DNA of 64,000 nucleotides, taken from NCBI RefSeq assembly GCF_014205015.1, contig NZ_JACHMO010000001.1, forward strand, positions 5,084,001-5,148,000. Reading direction: 5' to 3'. The stretch's first letter is position 1; each line of letters starts with the position of its first letter. The stretch comes from Saccharothrix ecbatanensis (GTDB lineage Bacteria > Actinomycetota > Actinomycetes > Mycobacteriales > Pseudonocardiaceae). The notes beneath the pieces are model-generated. The model was not told the origin of the DNA, did not search any database, and saw only the letters and a list, made by a program, of their open reading frames with translations. Both the position numbers and the translations under genes were made by a program. Shown here in pieces: positions 56,641 through 64,000 of this stretch.

Positions 56641-57995
56641 CACTTGACCTGGGCCAGGACGGGGTTCACCTTGGCTTCGGCGTCCGCCAGCAGCTTGGCC
56701 GGGTCCGCGTCGCGGTCGGTGAGCACGGCCTGCATGACGTTGTCCAGGATCGCGTACACCTGCTGGGCGTTCGGCGGCTCGATCTTCCCCTTGGGCGTGG
56801 CGTCCACGTAGGACTTGAAGTTCGCCACCGGCACGGTCGCCAGCTTCTCCTTCAGCTCCGCCTGCTTGGCCGCGAGCTCACCGGTCCAGATGTCGGCGAC
56901 CGGCGGCACGGGCAGGCCGATCGGCTGACCCTCGTCCTTGTACCGCTGGAGGTTCTTCTCGAACCGGTCCGGGTTGAGGTACTTCCACTGGATCCACTTC
57001 AGCCCGGCCTTGATCTTCTCCGGCGTCGCCTTCGGGTTGAGCATGTAGCCCTCGCCGCCGATGAGCGTGCCCTCGCCGTCCGGGATGCCGGTCAGGCCGT
57101 AGTTCGCGTAGTCGCCCTTGAACTGGTTGACCAGCGTCGGCACGTTGTCCGGCGCGGCGAGGTACATGCCGAGCTGGCCCGCGCCCATCATCTGCTGGAC
57201 GTCCTCGATGACGAGGAGCTGCTTCTCGCCCATCGTGTTGTCGGTCCAGCGCATGTCCTTGAGGTGCTGGAGTGCTTTCCGGCCCTTGTCGTTGTTGAAG
57301 TCCGCGACCCACTTGTCGCCGTCCTGGCGGGCGATCTGGCCGCCGACGGAGTACATCCACGCGGTGAAGTGCCAGCCGCCCTGGTTGTTCTTGCTGTACT
57401 CGGCGAAGCCGACCTTGTTGCCGCCCAGCGCGGTGATCTTCTTGGCGGCCTCGCGGACCTCGTCCCACGTCTTCGGCGGCTGGTCGGGGTTCAGGCCCGC
57501 CTGGGTGAACAGCGCGCGGTTGTAGAGCAGGCCCATCGAGTAGTTGGCGGTGGGGACGCCGTAGACCTTGCCGTCCTTGCTGAAGACGTCACGCAGCTCG
57601 GGCCGGATGGCGTCGTAGTGCGGCATGTCCTTGACGTGCTCGGTGATGTCGGCGGCCTGCTTGCGGGCGATGAGGTTCGCCGGGTCGGTGAAGTACGCGT
57701 AGAACACGTCCTCCAGCTGACCGCCGGCGAGCTTCGCGGAGAACGTCTTGGGGTCCATGAACCCCTCGTGCGGCTCGATGTCGACGTCCGGGTTGGCGGC
57801 CTCGAACTCCGCCACGTCCTGGTCGAAGACCTTGCGGTCGAACGGCTGGGTCTGCGGCGGCTGGCCGTTGACGGAGATCGTGACCTTGCCGCCGGCGGCG
57901 CCGGTGTCGGCCGCTTCGGAACACGCGACGGCGGTCAGGCTCAGGCTGCCTACCAGCAGCAACCCCGCCGCTCTGCGGAGGCTGAATGAGTTCAT
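56640..57995 (-). CDS. alpha-glucoside ABC substrate-binding lipoprotein
   Basis: A 451-residue solute-binding lipoprotein (lipobox LTAVAC, lipidated C25) with a CUT1 two-lobed fold: FDQDVAEFEAANPDVDIEPH, YGVPTANYSMGLLYNRALF and GGWHFTAWMYSVGGQ. First gene of the operon SBP-permease-permease-GH13, importing and hydrolysing an alpha-glucoside. The 193 bp upstream (57996-58188) contains the promoter. A LacI regulator lies just before it on the same strand. Confidence 0.92.
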   Translation of the reverse strand: MNSFSLRRAAGLLLVGSLSLTAVACSEAADTGAAGGKVTISVNGQPPQTQPFDRKVFDQDVAEFEAANPDVDIEPHEGFMDPKTFSAKLAGGQLEDVFYAYFTDPANLIARKQAADITEHVKDMPHYDAIRPELRDVFSKDGKVYGVPTANYSMGLLYNRALFTQAGLNPDQPPKTWDEVREAAKKITALGGNKVGFAEYSKNNQGGWHFTAWMYSVGGQIARQDGDKWVADFNNDKGRKALQHLKDMRWTDNTMGEKQLLVIEDVQQMMGAGQLGMYLAAPDNVPTLVNQFKGDYANYGLTGIPDGEGTLIGGEGYMLNPKATPEKIKAGLKWIQWKYLNPDRFEKNLQRYKDEGQPIGLPVPPVADIWTGELAAKQAELKEKLATVPVANFKSYVDATPKGKIEPPNAQQVYAILDNVMQAVLTDRDADPAKLLADAEAKVNPVLAQVK

Positions 57996-58188
57996 GGGGG
58001 CGGACCCTCCTCGGGTGTGGTGTGGCGCACACGGTAGGTCGACTCGACACCGTTCCGCAAGATGTGGACGAAATCTCGCAACTTATCTACATCAAGCCGT
58101 AAGCTGACCCGGCACAGCGCATCCGAAAGTGCGCACACAGAAGCTGCCGCCCACCCGGAGGGATGGACGGCAGCGGAGAGGAGTGGGG

Positions 58189-59190
58189 CTAGCGCGGAGC
58201 GGGGGCGGTGGAGGAGCGGACCACCAGCTCGGGCTCGAAGAGCAGTTCCTCGTCGGGGACCGGGGTGCCCGCTATCTGGTTGGCCAGGAGTTCCACAGCG
58301 GCCCGGCCCATGGCCTCGATCGGCTGGCGGACCGTGGTGAGCGGCGGCTCGGTGCACGTCATCAACGGCGAGTCGTCGTAGCCGACCACGGAGACGTCGT
58401 GCGGCACCTTGAGGCCGTGCCGGCGCACGGCACGCACGGCGCCCAACGCCAACGGGTCGGAGGCGCAGACGATCGCGGTGACGCCGCGGTGCAGCAGGCG
58501 GGTGGTGGCGGCCTGGCCGCCTTCCAGGGAGAACATCGCGTGTTCCTCGAACAGTTCGACCCCGGCCGCGGCCGCGCACGACGTCAGCGCGGTGAGCTTG
58601 CGCCGCGACGGCATGTGGTCCGAAGGCCCCAGCACCGCGCCGATCCGCACGTGCCCCAACGCCACGAGGTGGCCGAACGCCTGCTCGACGGCCACCGCGT
58701 CGTCGCACGAGACCCTGGGGAACCCGATGCCGTCGATGGCGGCGTTCACCATCACGGCGGGCAGCTTGCGCCGCGTCATCTGCCGGTAGTGCTCGTGCGA
58801 CGCGTCCGCTTGCGCGTACTGACCGCCCGCGAACACCACACCGGACACGTGCTGCTCGAACAGCAGCTCCAGGTAGTCCGCCTCGGTCACGCCGCCCGCC
58901 GTGCGGGTGCACAGCACCGGCGTGAAACCGCGCTGCGCGAGGGCGTTGCCGACCACGTCGGCGAACGCGGGGAAGATCGGGTTCTGCAACTCCGGCAGCA
59001 CCAGGCCGACCAGGCGGGCACGTTCACCGCGCAGCTGGGTCGGCCGTTCGTACCCGAGCACGTCCAGGGCGGTGAGCACGGCCGACCGCGTCGCGTCGGA
59101 CACCCCCGGCTTGCCGTTCAGCACCCGGCTGACCGTCGCCTCGCTCACGCCGACCTTCGCGGCCACTTCGGCCAACCGCCGTTGCGTCAT
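58189..59190 (-). CDS. LacI-family regulator of the alpha-glucoside operon
   Basis: A 333-residue LacI protein: MTQRRLAEVAAKVGVSEATV, SRVLNGKPGVSDATRSAV, then VGLVLPELQNPIFPAF and a VSVVGYDDSPLMTCTEPPLT sugar-domain end. The ATG overlaps the stop of an upstream enoyl-CoA hydratase-like gene. It is directly upstream of the alpha-glucoside operon, the AglR-like position, and should repress it until an alpha-glucoside is present. Confidence 0.92.
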   Translation of the reverse strand: MTQRRLAEVAAKVGVSEATVSRVLNGKPGVSDATRSAVLTALDVLGYERPTQLRGERARLVGLVLPELQNPIFPAFADVVGNALAQRGFTPVLCTRTAGGVTEADYLELLFEQHVSGVVFAGGQYAQADASHEHYRQMTRRKLPAVMVNAAIDGIGFPRVSCDDAVAVEQAFGHLVALGHVRIGAVLGPSDHMPSRRKLTALTSCAAAAGVELFEEHAMFSLEGGQAATTRLLHRGVTAIVCASDPLALGAVRAVRRHGLKVPHDVSVVGYDDSPLMTCTEPPLTTVRQPIEAMGRAAVELLANQIAGTPVPDEELLFEPELVVRSSTAPAPR

Positions 59191-59753
59191 GGAGCAACTA
59201 TACGGCAGGATTTACGCACGGCTTGCGCGGACTTGCATTCGTTTGCGAGTTCCACCGCGGTGCGCACCACCGCGGCCGACGGCACGACCCGGTCCACCAG
59301 CCCTGTGCGCAGCGCCTCCGCGGCCGTCACCCGACGTGCCACCAGCACCCGATCGCCGGTCACCCGACCGAGACCGCCGTCCGACGCCAGCACCCGCAGG
59401 TCGCACCCCATCGCCAGCCTCGCCGCCTCACCTGACGCGCTGCCTCGGATCGCCGCGACCAGCGGCACCGGCAGGTTCGCCAGCTCTTCCCGCACGCCGC
59501 GCAACGCCGCCGACACCGCCTCGCGCTGCGCCGCCGAACTCCGGACCAGCCGTTTGATGTCGTCCCCGCACACACCGCCCTCCACCAGGAGCACGATCGC
59601 GCGGGCGTCGACGGCCCGGTTCAGCAGCGCGCGCACGTCCGGCAGGAGGGCGTCCGGCGACTCCTCGATCCGGATGACCGCGATCCCGCAGGACAGTTCC
59701 AGTGAGACGGCCATGAGGCAGCCATGGTGGCGGATGATTCCCCCGGTTGTCAT
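59187..59753 (-). CDS. short enoyl-CoA hydratase/isomerase-like protein
   Basis: About 188 residues of crotonase fold: AVSLELSCGIAVIRIE, VVLLVEGGVCGDDIKRLV, AAIRGSASGEAARLAMGCDL, RVLASDGGLGRV, then TAAEALRTGLVDRVVPS. It is about 70 residues shorter than usual enoyl-CoA hydratases, with a short C-terminal part. The catalytic acids usual in hydratases are not evident. The ATG at 59753 has an AGAGGGG site; ATG 59714 lacks one. It overlaps the lacI start, an unusual pairing. Activity doubtful. Confidence 0.65.
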   Translation of the reverse strand: MTTGGIIRHHGCLMAVSLELSCGIAVIRIEESPDALLPDVRALLNRAVDARAIVLLVEGGVCGDDIKRLVRSSAAQREAVSAALRGVREELANLPVPLVAAIRGSASGEAARLAMGCDLRVLASDGGLGRVTGDRVLVARRVTAAEALRTGLVDRVVPSAAVVRTAVELANECKSAQAVRKSCRIVAP

Positions 59754-59796
59754 GTTCCACCCCTCTGCCGGGTGATGGCCGGGTACAAATCCCCCT

Positions 59797-60354
59797 GTGA
59801 AGCGGTGGATGGTGGCGGCGGTGGCGTTGGTCGGGCTGACGGGGTGCGCGACGCCGGTCACGGGCACGCCGACCGCGGGGCCGACGTCGTCGGCGGCCAA
59901 GGCCAAGCCCGAGGTCGTGCGCTGGATGGACAACTTCTGCGGCGTGGCGCAGTACATGATCGCGTCGGGCGGGGTGCAGTTCGACCCGACCCAGCACGCC
60001 ACCGATCCGGCGGCGATGAAGAAGGCTCTCGGCGACTCGCTCGGCCGGGTGATCGACGTGCTGGACGTCGTCCTGCACGACCTGGACGAGCTGACCCCCG
60101 CGCCGGAACCGGCCGCCGACACCGCGGTCGAGGTCATCAACGAGCCGCTGACCAGGGCGCGGGACAAGTTCGTCTCGGCCAAGTCGACCGTGGACGCCGC
60201 GCCGGAGATGACCACCGACGTGTTCTCCACCGTCATCCAGGACGTGACCGAGGCCGTCACGGTGATGAACGAGGCGGTCGAGAAGATGGCCGTCGTCTCG
60301 CTGCCCGACGAGTTCAAGGACGCCGCCGGTGAAGCCGAGAACTGCGAGGCGTAG
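59797..60354 (+). CDS. small secreted lipoprotein
   Basis: A 185-residue lipoprotein: signal with lipobox LVGLTGC (lipidated C17), a Thr/Pro linker (TPVTGTPTAGPTSSAAKA) and an acidic helical domain (FCGVAQYMIASGGVQF, VIDVLDVVLHDLDELTPAPE). Two further cysteines may pair. I do not recognise the family. Confidence 0.8.
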   Translation: MKRWMVAAVALVGLTGCATPVTGTPTAGPTSSAAKAKPEVVRWMDNFCGVAQYMIASGGVQFDPTQHATDPAAMKKALGDSLGRVIDVLDVVLHDLDELTPAPEPAADTAVEVINEPLTRARDKFVSAKSTVDAAPEMTTDVFSTVIQDVTEAVTVMNEAVEKMAVVSLPDEFKDAAGEAENCEA

Positions 60355-60455
60355 ACCCGGTGGCACTTGGTCACAGCGGCAGGTTCATCCCATGAGCAGC
60401 GCTCGTTCACCGTCCGGCAGGGTGCTGGTGACCTGCGGCGGAGAGGTTTCCGCAC

Positions 60456-63446
60456 ATGTGCGGTCCCAGGTTCGTCGCGCCGGCAAATCTGGGGGCACCG
60501 CCCCCATGTGCGCCGCCGTGTGCGCGTGACACGTTGAGCGACGTGTTCCCGTCCGCCGTAGACCGGCCACCCGCATCGTGGTGGCTCAGCGGCGTGCGCG
60601 AGGACACCCGGAAGCTGGTCGTCCCTCGTGGACGGCCCTCATGGGCCGCGTTCGTGGAACGCGCCACCGCGACCGCGGCCCGTGCAGATTTCCCCGATGC
60701 CGACCCGGGCGACGGCGTGGACGGCACAGACGGCGCGATGAGGGCGTTCGCGTCCGCGTTGCAGCCGCTGGTCCAGGCGGCGATGGCCCAGGACCCCCGG
60801 CTGGACGCGGAGTTCGGCCGCGCGCTCGGCCACCGCCTGACCCGGATCGCGGCACGCACCCTCGTGCTGGAGCTGAACCTCGAACGGATCGACGAGCGGC
60901 TCACCGGGGACACGCCGCGGGAGCGGTTCGCCGACTTCGTCCGGCACGTCGACCTGCCCACGCTGTTCGGCCGCTACCCGGTGCTGGCCCGGCTGCTCGG
61001 CCAGGCCTGCCTGCACGCCGTCGACGCGCACCGCGAGCTGCTGGACCGGTTCGAGCGGGACCGCCCGGAGATCGTCCGGACCCTGCTCGACGGCCGCGAC
61101 CCCGGCCCGCTCGCGCGAGTGGAGACCGGGCGGGGCGACCGGCACGCGCGGGGCCGTTCGGTGGCCGTGCTGACGTTCGAGGACGGTCGTCGGGTCGTCT
61201 ACAAACCGCGCCCGGTGGCGTTGCACCAGGCGTTCGCGGACCTGCTGACCTGGTACGACGGCCACACCGGTCTCGGGCTGCGGGTGCCGCGCACGGTCGT
61301 ACGGCCGGACCACGGGTGGCTGGAGTTCGTCGAGCACACGCCGTGCGCGGACGTCCCCGCCGTCGGCCGGTTCTACCACCGGCTGGGCGCGCTGATCGCG
61401 CTGCTGTACGCGATCGACGGCGCCGACATGCACTACGAGAACCTGATCGCGGCGGGCGACGAGCCGGTGCTGGTGGACGTGGAGACGCTGTTCCACCCGG
61501 CGGTCGGCATCCCGGCGGACCCGGCGGTCCAGGCGCTGGCACGGTCCGTGCACCGCACCGCCCTCCTGCCGCAGGTGCTGCTGGGCGCGCACGGCGCGCT
61601 CGACATCGGCGGCATGGGCGGCGACCAGGGCGACCGGTCGGCGGCCGACGGCGTGGCGTGGCTGCACCCCGGCACGGACCGGATGCGGCTGGTGCGCAGG
61701 CCCGCGCCGATGCCGCCGGCGCACAACCGCCCGGTGGTGGACGGCCGCGAGGCCGAGCCCGCCGACTACCAGGGCCCGCTGCTGGCCGGGTTCCGGGTCG
61801 GCTACGACGCGCTGTGCGACCACCGCGCGGACCTGCTCGGCCGGCTGACCCCGTTCGCCGACCTGCCGGTGCGGTTCCTGGCGCGGATGACCCAGCTGTA
61901 CGCGACGTTGCTGGACGAGTCGACGCACCCGGACGCGTTGCGCGGCGCGGCGGCCCGGCAGGACGTGCTCGACCTGCTGTGGGACGACTCGGCGGACGAA
62001 GCGCTGCTGCACGCGCTCGTGCCGTACGAGATGAGCGACCTGTGGTCGGGCGACGTGCCGATGTTCACCACCCGGCCCGGCAGCCGTGACTTGTGGACGT
62101 CCACCGGCGAGCGGCTGCCCGACCTGCTGCCGGTGTCCGGCTTGGACGGGGTCACCGCCAAGGTCGCCGCACTCGGCGAAGTGGACAAGCACGACCAGCA
62201 GTGGCTGATCACCGCCGGGTTGGCGAGCCGGCCGCGTCCGGTGGAACACCGCACCGGACAGGGCGTGCCCGTGCCGCTGGAAGCCGTCGTGCCGGACCCG
62301 CAACGGCTGCTGGTGGCGGCGTGCGGCGTCGCGGACGAGGTGCTGGCGCACGCCACCGCCGCCGACGGCCGGGTCAACTGGGTCGGGCTGGAGCTCGTGG
62401 ACGACCGGCACTGGGCGGTGGCCGCGATGGGCGCGGGACTGTCCAACGGCTACACCGGCGTCGCGTTGTTCCTGGCACAGCTGGGCAAGCTCACCGGCGC
62501 TGCCCGCTATACAGAGCACGCGCGCGACGCGCTCGCGCCGATCCCCGGTCTGCTGGCGGCGTTCGCCGAGGACACCGAGTTGGCGGTCGCCGTGGGCAGC
62601 GGCGGGTTCCACGGCCTGGGCGGCATCTGCTACGCGTTGGCGCGGTTGGCGGACCTGCTGGACGACGCGGAGATCGGCGGCTGGCTGCGTGCCGCGGTGG
62701 ACATCGCCGCGACCGTGGAGGCGATCGGCGAGGACCCGGCCAACCTGGTGGAGGGTTGGGCCGGAGGCTTGGCCGCGATGCTGGCGGTGCGGGCGGAAAG
62801 CGGCCTGCCCGCGGCCGGAAAACTGGCCCGCGCCTACGCCGACCGACTGGTGGCCGCCAGTCCCGGCGGTGACGGTTTCGCGCGCGGCCGGGCGGGTGTC
62901 GGCTGGGCGTTGCTGCGCTACGCGAAGGTCGGCGGCGACAGGTACGGCGTGGTCGGCCGGGCGAACCTGCGCGCCGATCACGCGCTGCGGCAACGACTGC
63001 TCGACGTGACGGAGGCGGACCACAGCTGGTGCTCCGGGCTGTCCGGCGCCGTGCTCGCGCACACCGCACACCCCGAGCAGCCGGTCGACGCGTACACCCT
63101 GCACCTCGACCGGTGCATGAACGCCTTGGCGGTGCACGAACCCCTGCGGGACCTGAGCCTGTGCCACGGTGAGCTGGGCGTGATCGAATCCCTGACCGTC
63201 CTCGCGGAACGCGGCCACGGTCTGGCGTCGGCCATGCGGAACCGGCGAGCAGGGCTCGTCCTCGGCGCGCTCGACCAGTACGGAGCACGCTGCGGCACAC
63301 CGGATGGCGTGCCGTCGGCCGGTCTGCTCACCGGGCTCTCCGGCATCGGCTACGGCTTGCTCCGCCTCGGATTCCCCGAGCAGGTGCCTTCTGCGCTCCT
63401 GCTCGGGTCCAAGCACGACACCTACCACGAGGAGAACGCCCGATGA
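60456..63446 (+). CDS. lanM: class II lanthipeptide synthetase LanM
   Basis: Up to 996 residues. The N-terminal dehydratase (DUF4135) region has VYKPRPVALHQAFADLL, GADMHYENLIAAGDEPVLVD and VETLFHP. It phosphorylates Ser/Thr and eliminates water. The C-terminal LanC-like cyclase has zinc ligands in SWCSGLSGA and LCHGELG, and GLSNGYTGVALFLAQLGKL. Conserved sequence starts around SDVFPSAVDRPPASWW; the ATG at 60456 has a GGAGAGG site but adds a Cys/Pro-rich tail, so a later start (TTG 60534 or GTG 60543) is possible. It overlaps the next peptide gene by ATGA. Confidence 0.92.
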   Translation: MCGPRFVAPANLGAPPPCAPPCARDTLSDVFPSAVDRPPASWWLSGVREDTRKLVVPRGRPSWAAFVERATATAARADFPDADPGDGVDGTDGAMRAFASALQPLVQAAMAQDPRLDAEFGRALGHRLTRIAARTLVLELNLERIDERLTGDTPRERFADFVRHVDLPTLFGRYPVLARLLGQACLHAVDAHRELLDRFERDRPEIVRTLLDGRDPGPLARVETGRGDRHARGRSVAVLTFEDGRRVVYKPRPVALHQAFADLLTWYDGHTGLGLRVPRTVVRPDHGWLEFVEHTPCADVPAVGRFYHRLGALIALLYAIDGADMHYENLIAAGDEPVLVDVETLFHPAVGIPADPAVQALARSVHRTALLPQVLLGAHGALDIGGMGGDQGDRSAADGVAWLHPGTDRMRLVRRPAPMPPAHNRPVVDGREAEPADYQGPLLAGFRVGYDALCDHRADLLGRLTPFADLPVRFLARMTQLYATLLDESTHPDALRGAAARQDVLDLLWDDSADEALLHALVPYEMSDLWSGDVPMFTTRPGSRDLWTSTGERLPDLLPVSGLDGVTAKVAALGEVDKHDQQWLITAGLASRPRPVEHRTGQGVPVPLEAVVPDPQRLLVAACGVADEVLAHATAADGRVNWVGLELVDDRHWAVAAMGAGLSNGYTGVALFLAQLGKLTGAARYTEHARDALAPIPGLLAAFAEDTELAVAVGSGGFHGLGGICYALARLADLLDDAEIGGWLRAAVDIAATVEAIGEDPANLVEGWAGGLAAMLAVRAESGLPAAGKLARAYADRLVAASPGGDGFARGRAGVGWALLRYAKVGGDRYGVVGRANLRADHALRQRLLDVTEADHSWCSGLSGAVLAHTAHPEQPVDAYTLHLDRCMNALAVHEPLRDLSLCHGELGVIESLTVLAERGHGLASAMRNRRAGLVLGALDQYGARCGTPDGVPSAGLLTGLSGIGYGLLRLGFPEQVPSALLLGSKHDTYHEENAR

Positions 63447-63652
63447 GCAACGCCAACCACGACGCGGTCACCACCTGGCACGAAGACCAGGACGGCGACC
63501 ACCCCGCCGGGGAAATGGCGCTGAACCGCAAGACGAAGACCGGCGCCCGCGCCCGCGCGCTGGCCGGTCTGACCCTGGCCGTCGGCGCGTACGTGGTGGT
63601 CGCCGCGGGCGCGAACAGCAGCATCACGGTGAGCGCGCCCGGCATCGGCTGA
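63443..63652 (+). CDS. cysteine-free peptide coupled to LanM, putative precursor
   Basis: A 69-residue peptide starting MSNANHDAVTTWHEDQ. It has a DHPAGEMALNRKTKTG segment, a hydrophobic stretch (ALAGLTLAVGAYVVVAAGA) and the end NSSITVSAPGIG. The GAGGAGAA ribosome site is strong and the gene overlaps lanM. It contains Ser/Thr but no Cys, so it cannot form lanthionines itself. It could be a dehydrated-only RiPP, a precursor of a non-lanthionine product, or a small membrane immunity peptide. Confidence 0.75.
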   Translation: MSNANHDAVTTWHEDQDGDHPAGEMALNRKTKTGARARALAGLTLAVGAYVVVAAGANSSITVSAPGIG

Positions 63653-63683
63653 GCGGCAAAGCGCGACACCGTCGCACCGCCGG

Positions 63684-63712
63684 ACTGCCCGCCCACTGGG
63701 GGTGCGGGCAGT
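63684..63712 (+). terminator. terminator of the lanM operon
   Basis: A 9-bp stem ACTGCCCGC (63684-63692) with GCGGGCAGT (63704-63712), 11-nt loop, followed by TTGG. It lies 32 bp after the peptide stop. Confidence 0.82.
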
Positions 63713-63749
63713 TTGGTGTGCCGTGGTCCGGCTTGACTAAGGTCGGCCC

Positions 63750-64000
63750 ATGCACACCCGCGCGCCGGTCGTGGTCGGCCGCGACGAAGAGCTCCGCGTG
63801 CTGGAACGGGCGCTGGCCGACGCCGCCGTCCGTCGTGGACGCGCGGTGTTCCTCGTCGGGGAGCCGGGCATCGGCAAGACCCGGTTGGCGCGCTTCGCCG
63901 CCGGCGCCGCCTTCGAGCGCGGCATGAGGGTGTTGCGCGGGCGCAGCAGCACGATCGGGCCGATCGTCCCGTTCCGACCGCTGGCCGAGGCGCTGATGTC
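63750..64000 (+). CDS. AAA-domain LuxR-type (LAL) regulator, 3' end outside the window
   Basis: The frame starts MHTRAPVVVGRDEELRVLER, with Walker A FLVGEPGIGKTRLARF. This is the N-terminal ATPase of large LuxR-family (LAL/MalT-like) regulators or AAA-domain transcription factors. Only about 83 residues are inside the window, so the C-terminal helix-turn-helix is not seen. It may control the lanM operon just upstream. Confidence 0.8.
   Translation, partial: MHTRAPVVVGRDEELRVLERALADAAVRRGRAVFLVGEPGIGKTRLARFAAGAAFERGMRVLRGRSSTIGPIVPFRPLAEALM

Noticed and set aside
59191..59240. TTGCG-rich stretch as a LacI operator
   Set aside because: It is inside the coding end of the crotonase-like gene and shows no clear palindrome.
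60392..60529. 46-residue frame ending TAPMCAAVCA upstream of lanM, considered as a Cys-containing lanthipeptide precursor
   Set aside because: No convincing ribosome site or leader, and it overlaps the probable lanM start in another frame; kept only as a remote possibility.

Overview
The window is high-GC actinobacterial chromosome with many GTG starts and stop/start overlaps (ATGA or GTGA). DUF397 and XRE-DUF5753 pairs, an FxSxx-COOH peptide system, LAXTG sorting and a class II lanthipeptide enzyme all fit a filamentous actinomycete. The gene style suggests Pseudonocardiales (Saccharothrix/Lentzea/Actinosynnema-like), which is an inference and not proven here. I found no tRNA, rRNA or CRISPR array. 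Neither ABC sugar operon carries its own ATPase, so a shared MsiK-type ATPase elsewhere is expected.

Layout. 1-2.5 kb: end of a TIR-ATPase-TIR protein, a small winged-helix-like protein and a transposase-derived reading frame. 2.7-7.7 kb: metallophosphoesterase, Sfp-type phosphopantetheinyl transferase, a glutamate-cysteine ligase family protein, then two small-regulator pairs (XRE-DUF5753/DUF397 and zinc finger/XRE). 8-17.2 kb: secreted polysaccharide enzymes (GH5; a GH16 and DUF1996 operon with LacI operators) around a TetR/acyl-CoA ligase pair. 17.2-19.7 kb: a decayed prophage scrap (tail chaperone and tape-measure remnants) with an intact small secreted protein between them. 19.7-24.8 kb: a four-gene operon with homologues of the 3-amino-4-hydroxybenzoate enzymes GriI and GriH, an AMP-forming ligase and idi, plus a divergent LysR regulator. 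24.8-31.7 kb: a candidate conflict island with a small two-TM SLATT-like protein, a TRPM-type SLOG-TM protein, a zinc-ribbon SDR and two P-loop ATPases. 31.9-40.5 kb: an antiporter, then an FxSxx-COOH RiPP locus (FxsT, FxsA, radical SAM FxsB, HExxH enzyme and an unknown partner). 40.5-46.2 kb: RecB-like nuclease/helicase, an ECF sigma factor with an internal deletion, a SnoaL protein and a cell-wall-anchored protein. 46.3-53.3 kb: polyol transport/dehydrogenase operon with DeoR; alkene reductase with MarR. 53.4-59.8 kb: alpha-glucoside ABC operon with GH13 and LacI. 59.8-64 kb: lipoprotein, lanthipeptide synthetase LanM with an overlapping cysteine-free peptide gene, and the start of an AAA/LuxR-type regulator.

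A family of intergenic repeats built from words such as GTGAGTCCTACGTTC and GAATTCAACGCTCAGG recurs at about 13.0, 17.2, 31.8 and 51.5 kb. In two places the repeat supplies the stop codon of the flanking gene. At 51.5 kb it forms a triple-nested palindrome of about 184 bp. The points I consider most worth follow-up are the SLOG/SLATT-ATPase island, the aminohydroxybenzoate-ligase-idi operon, the FxSxx-COOH locus, the Cys-free LanM partner peptide, the sigma factor lacking part of region 2, and the nested palindromes.
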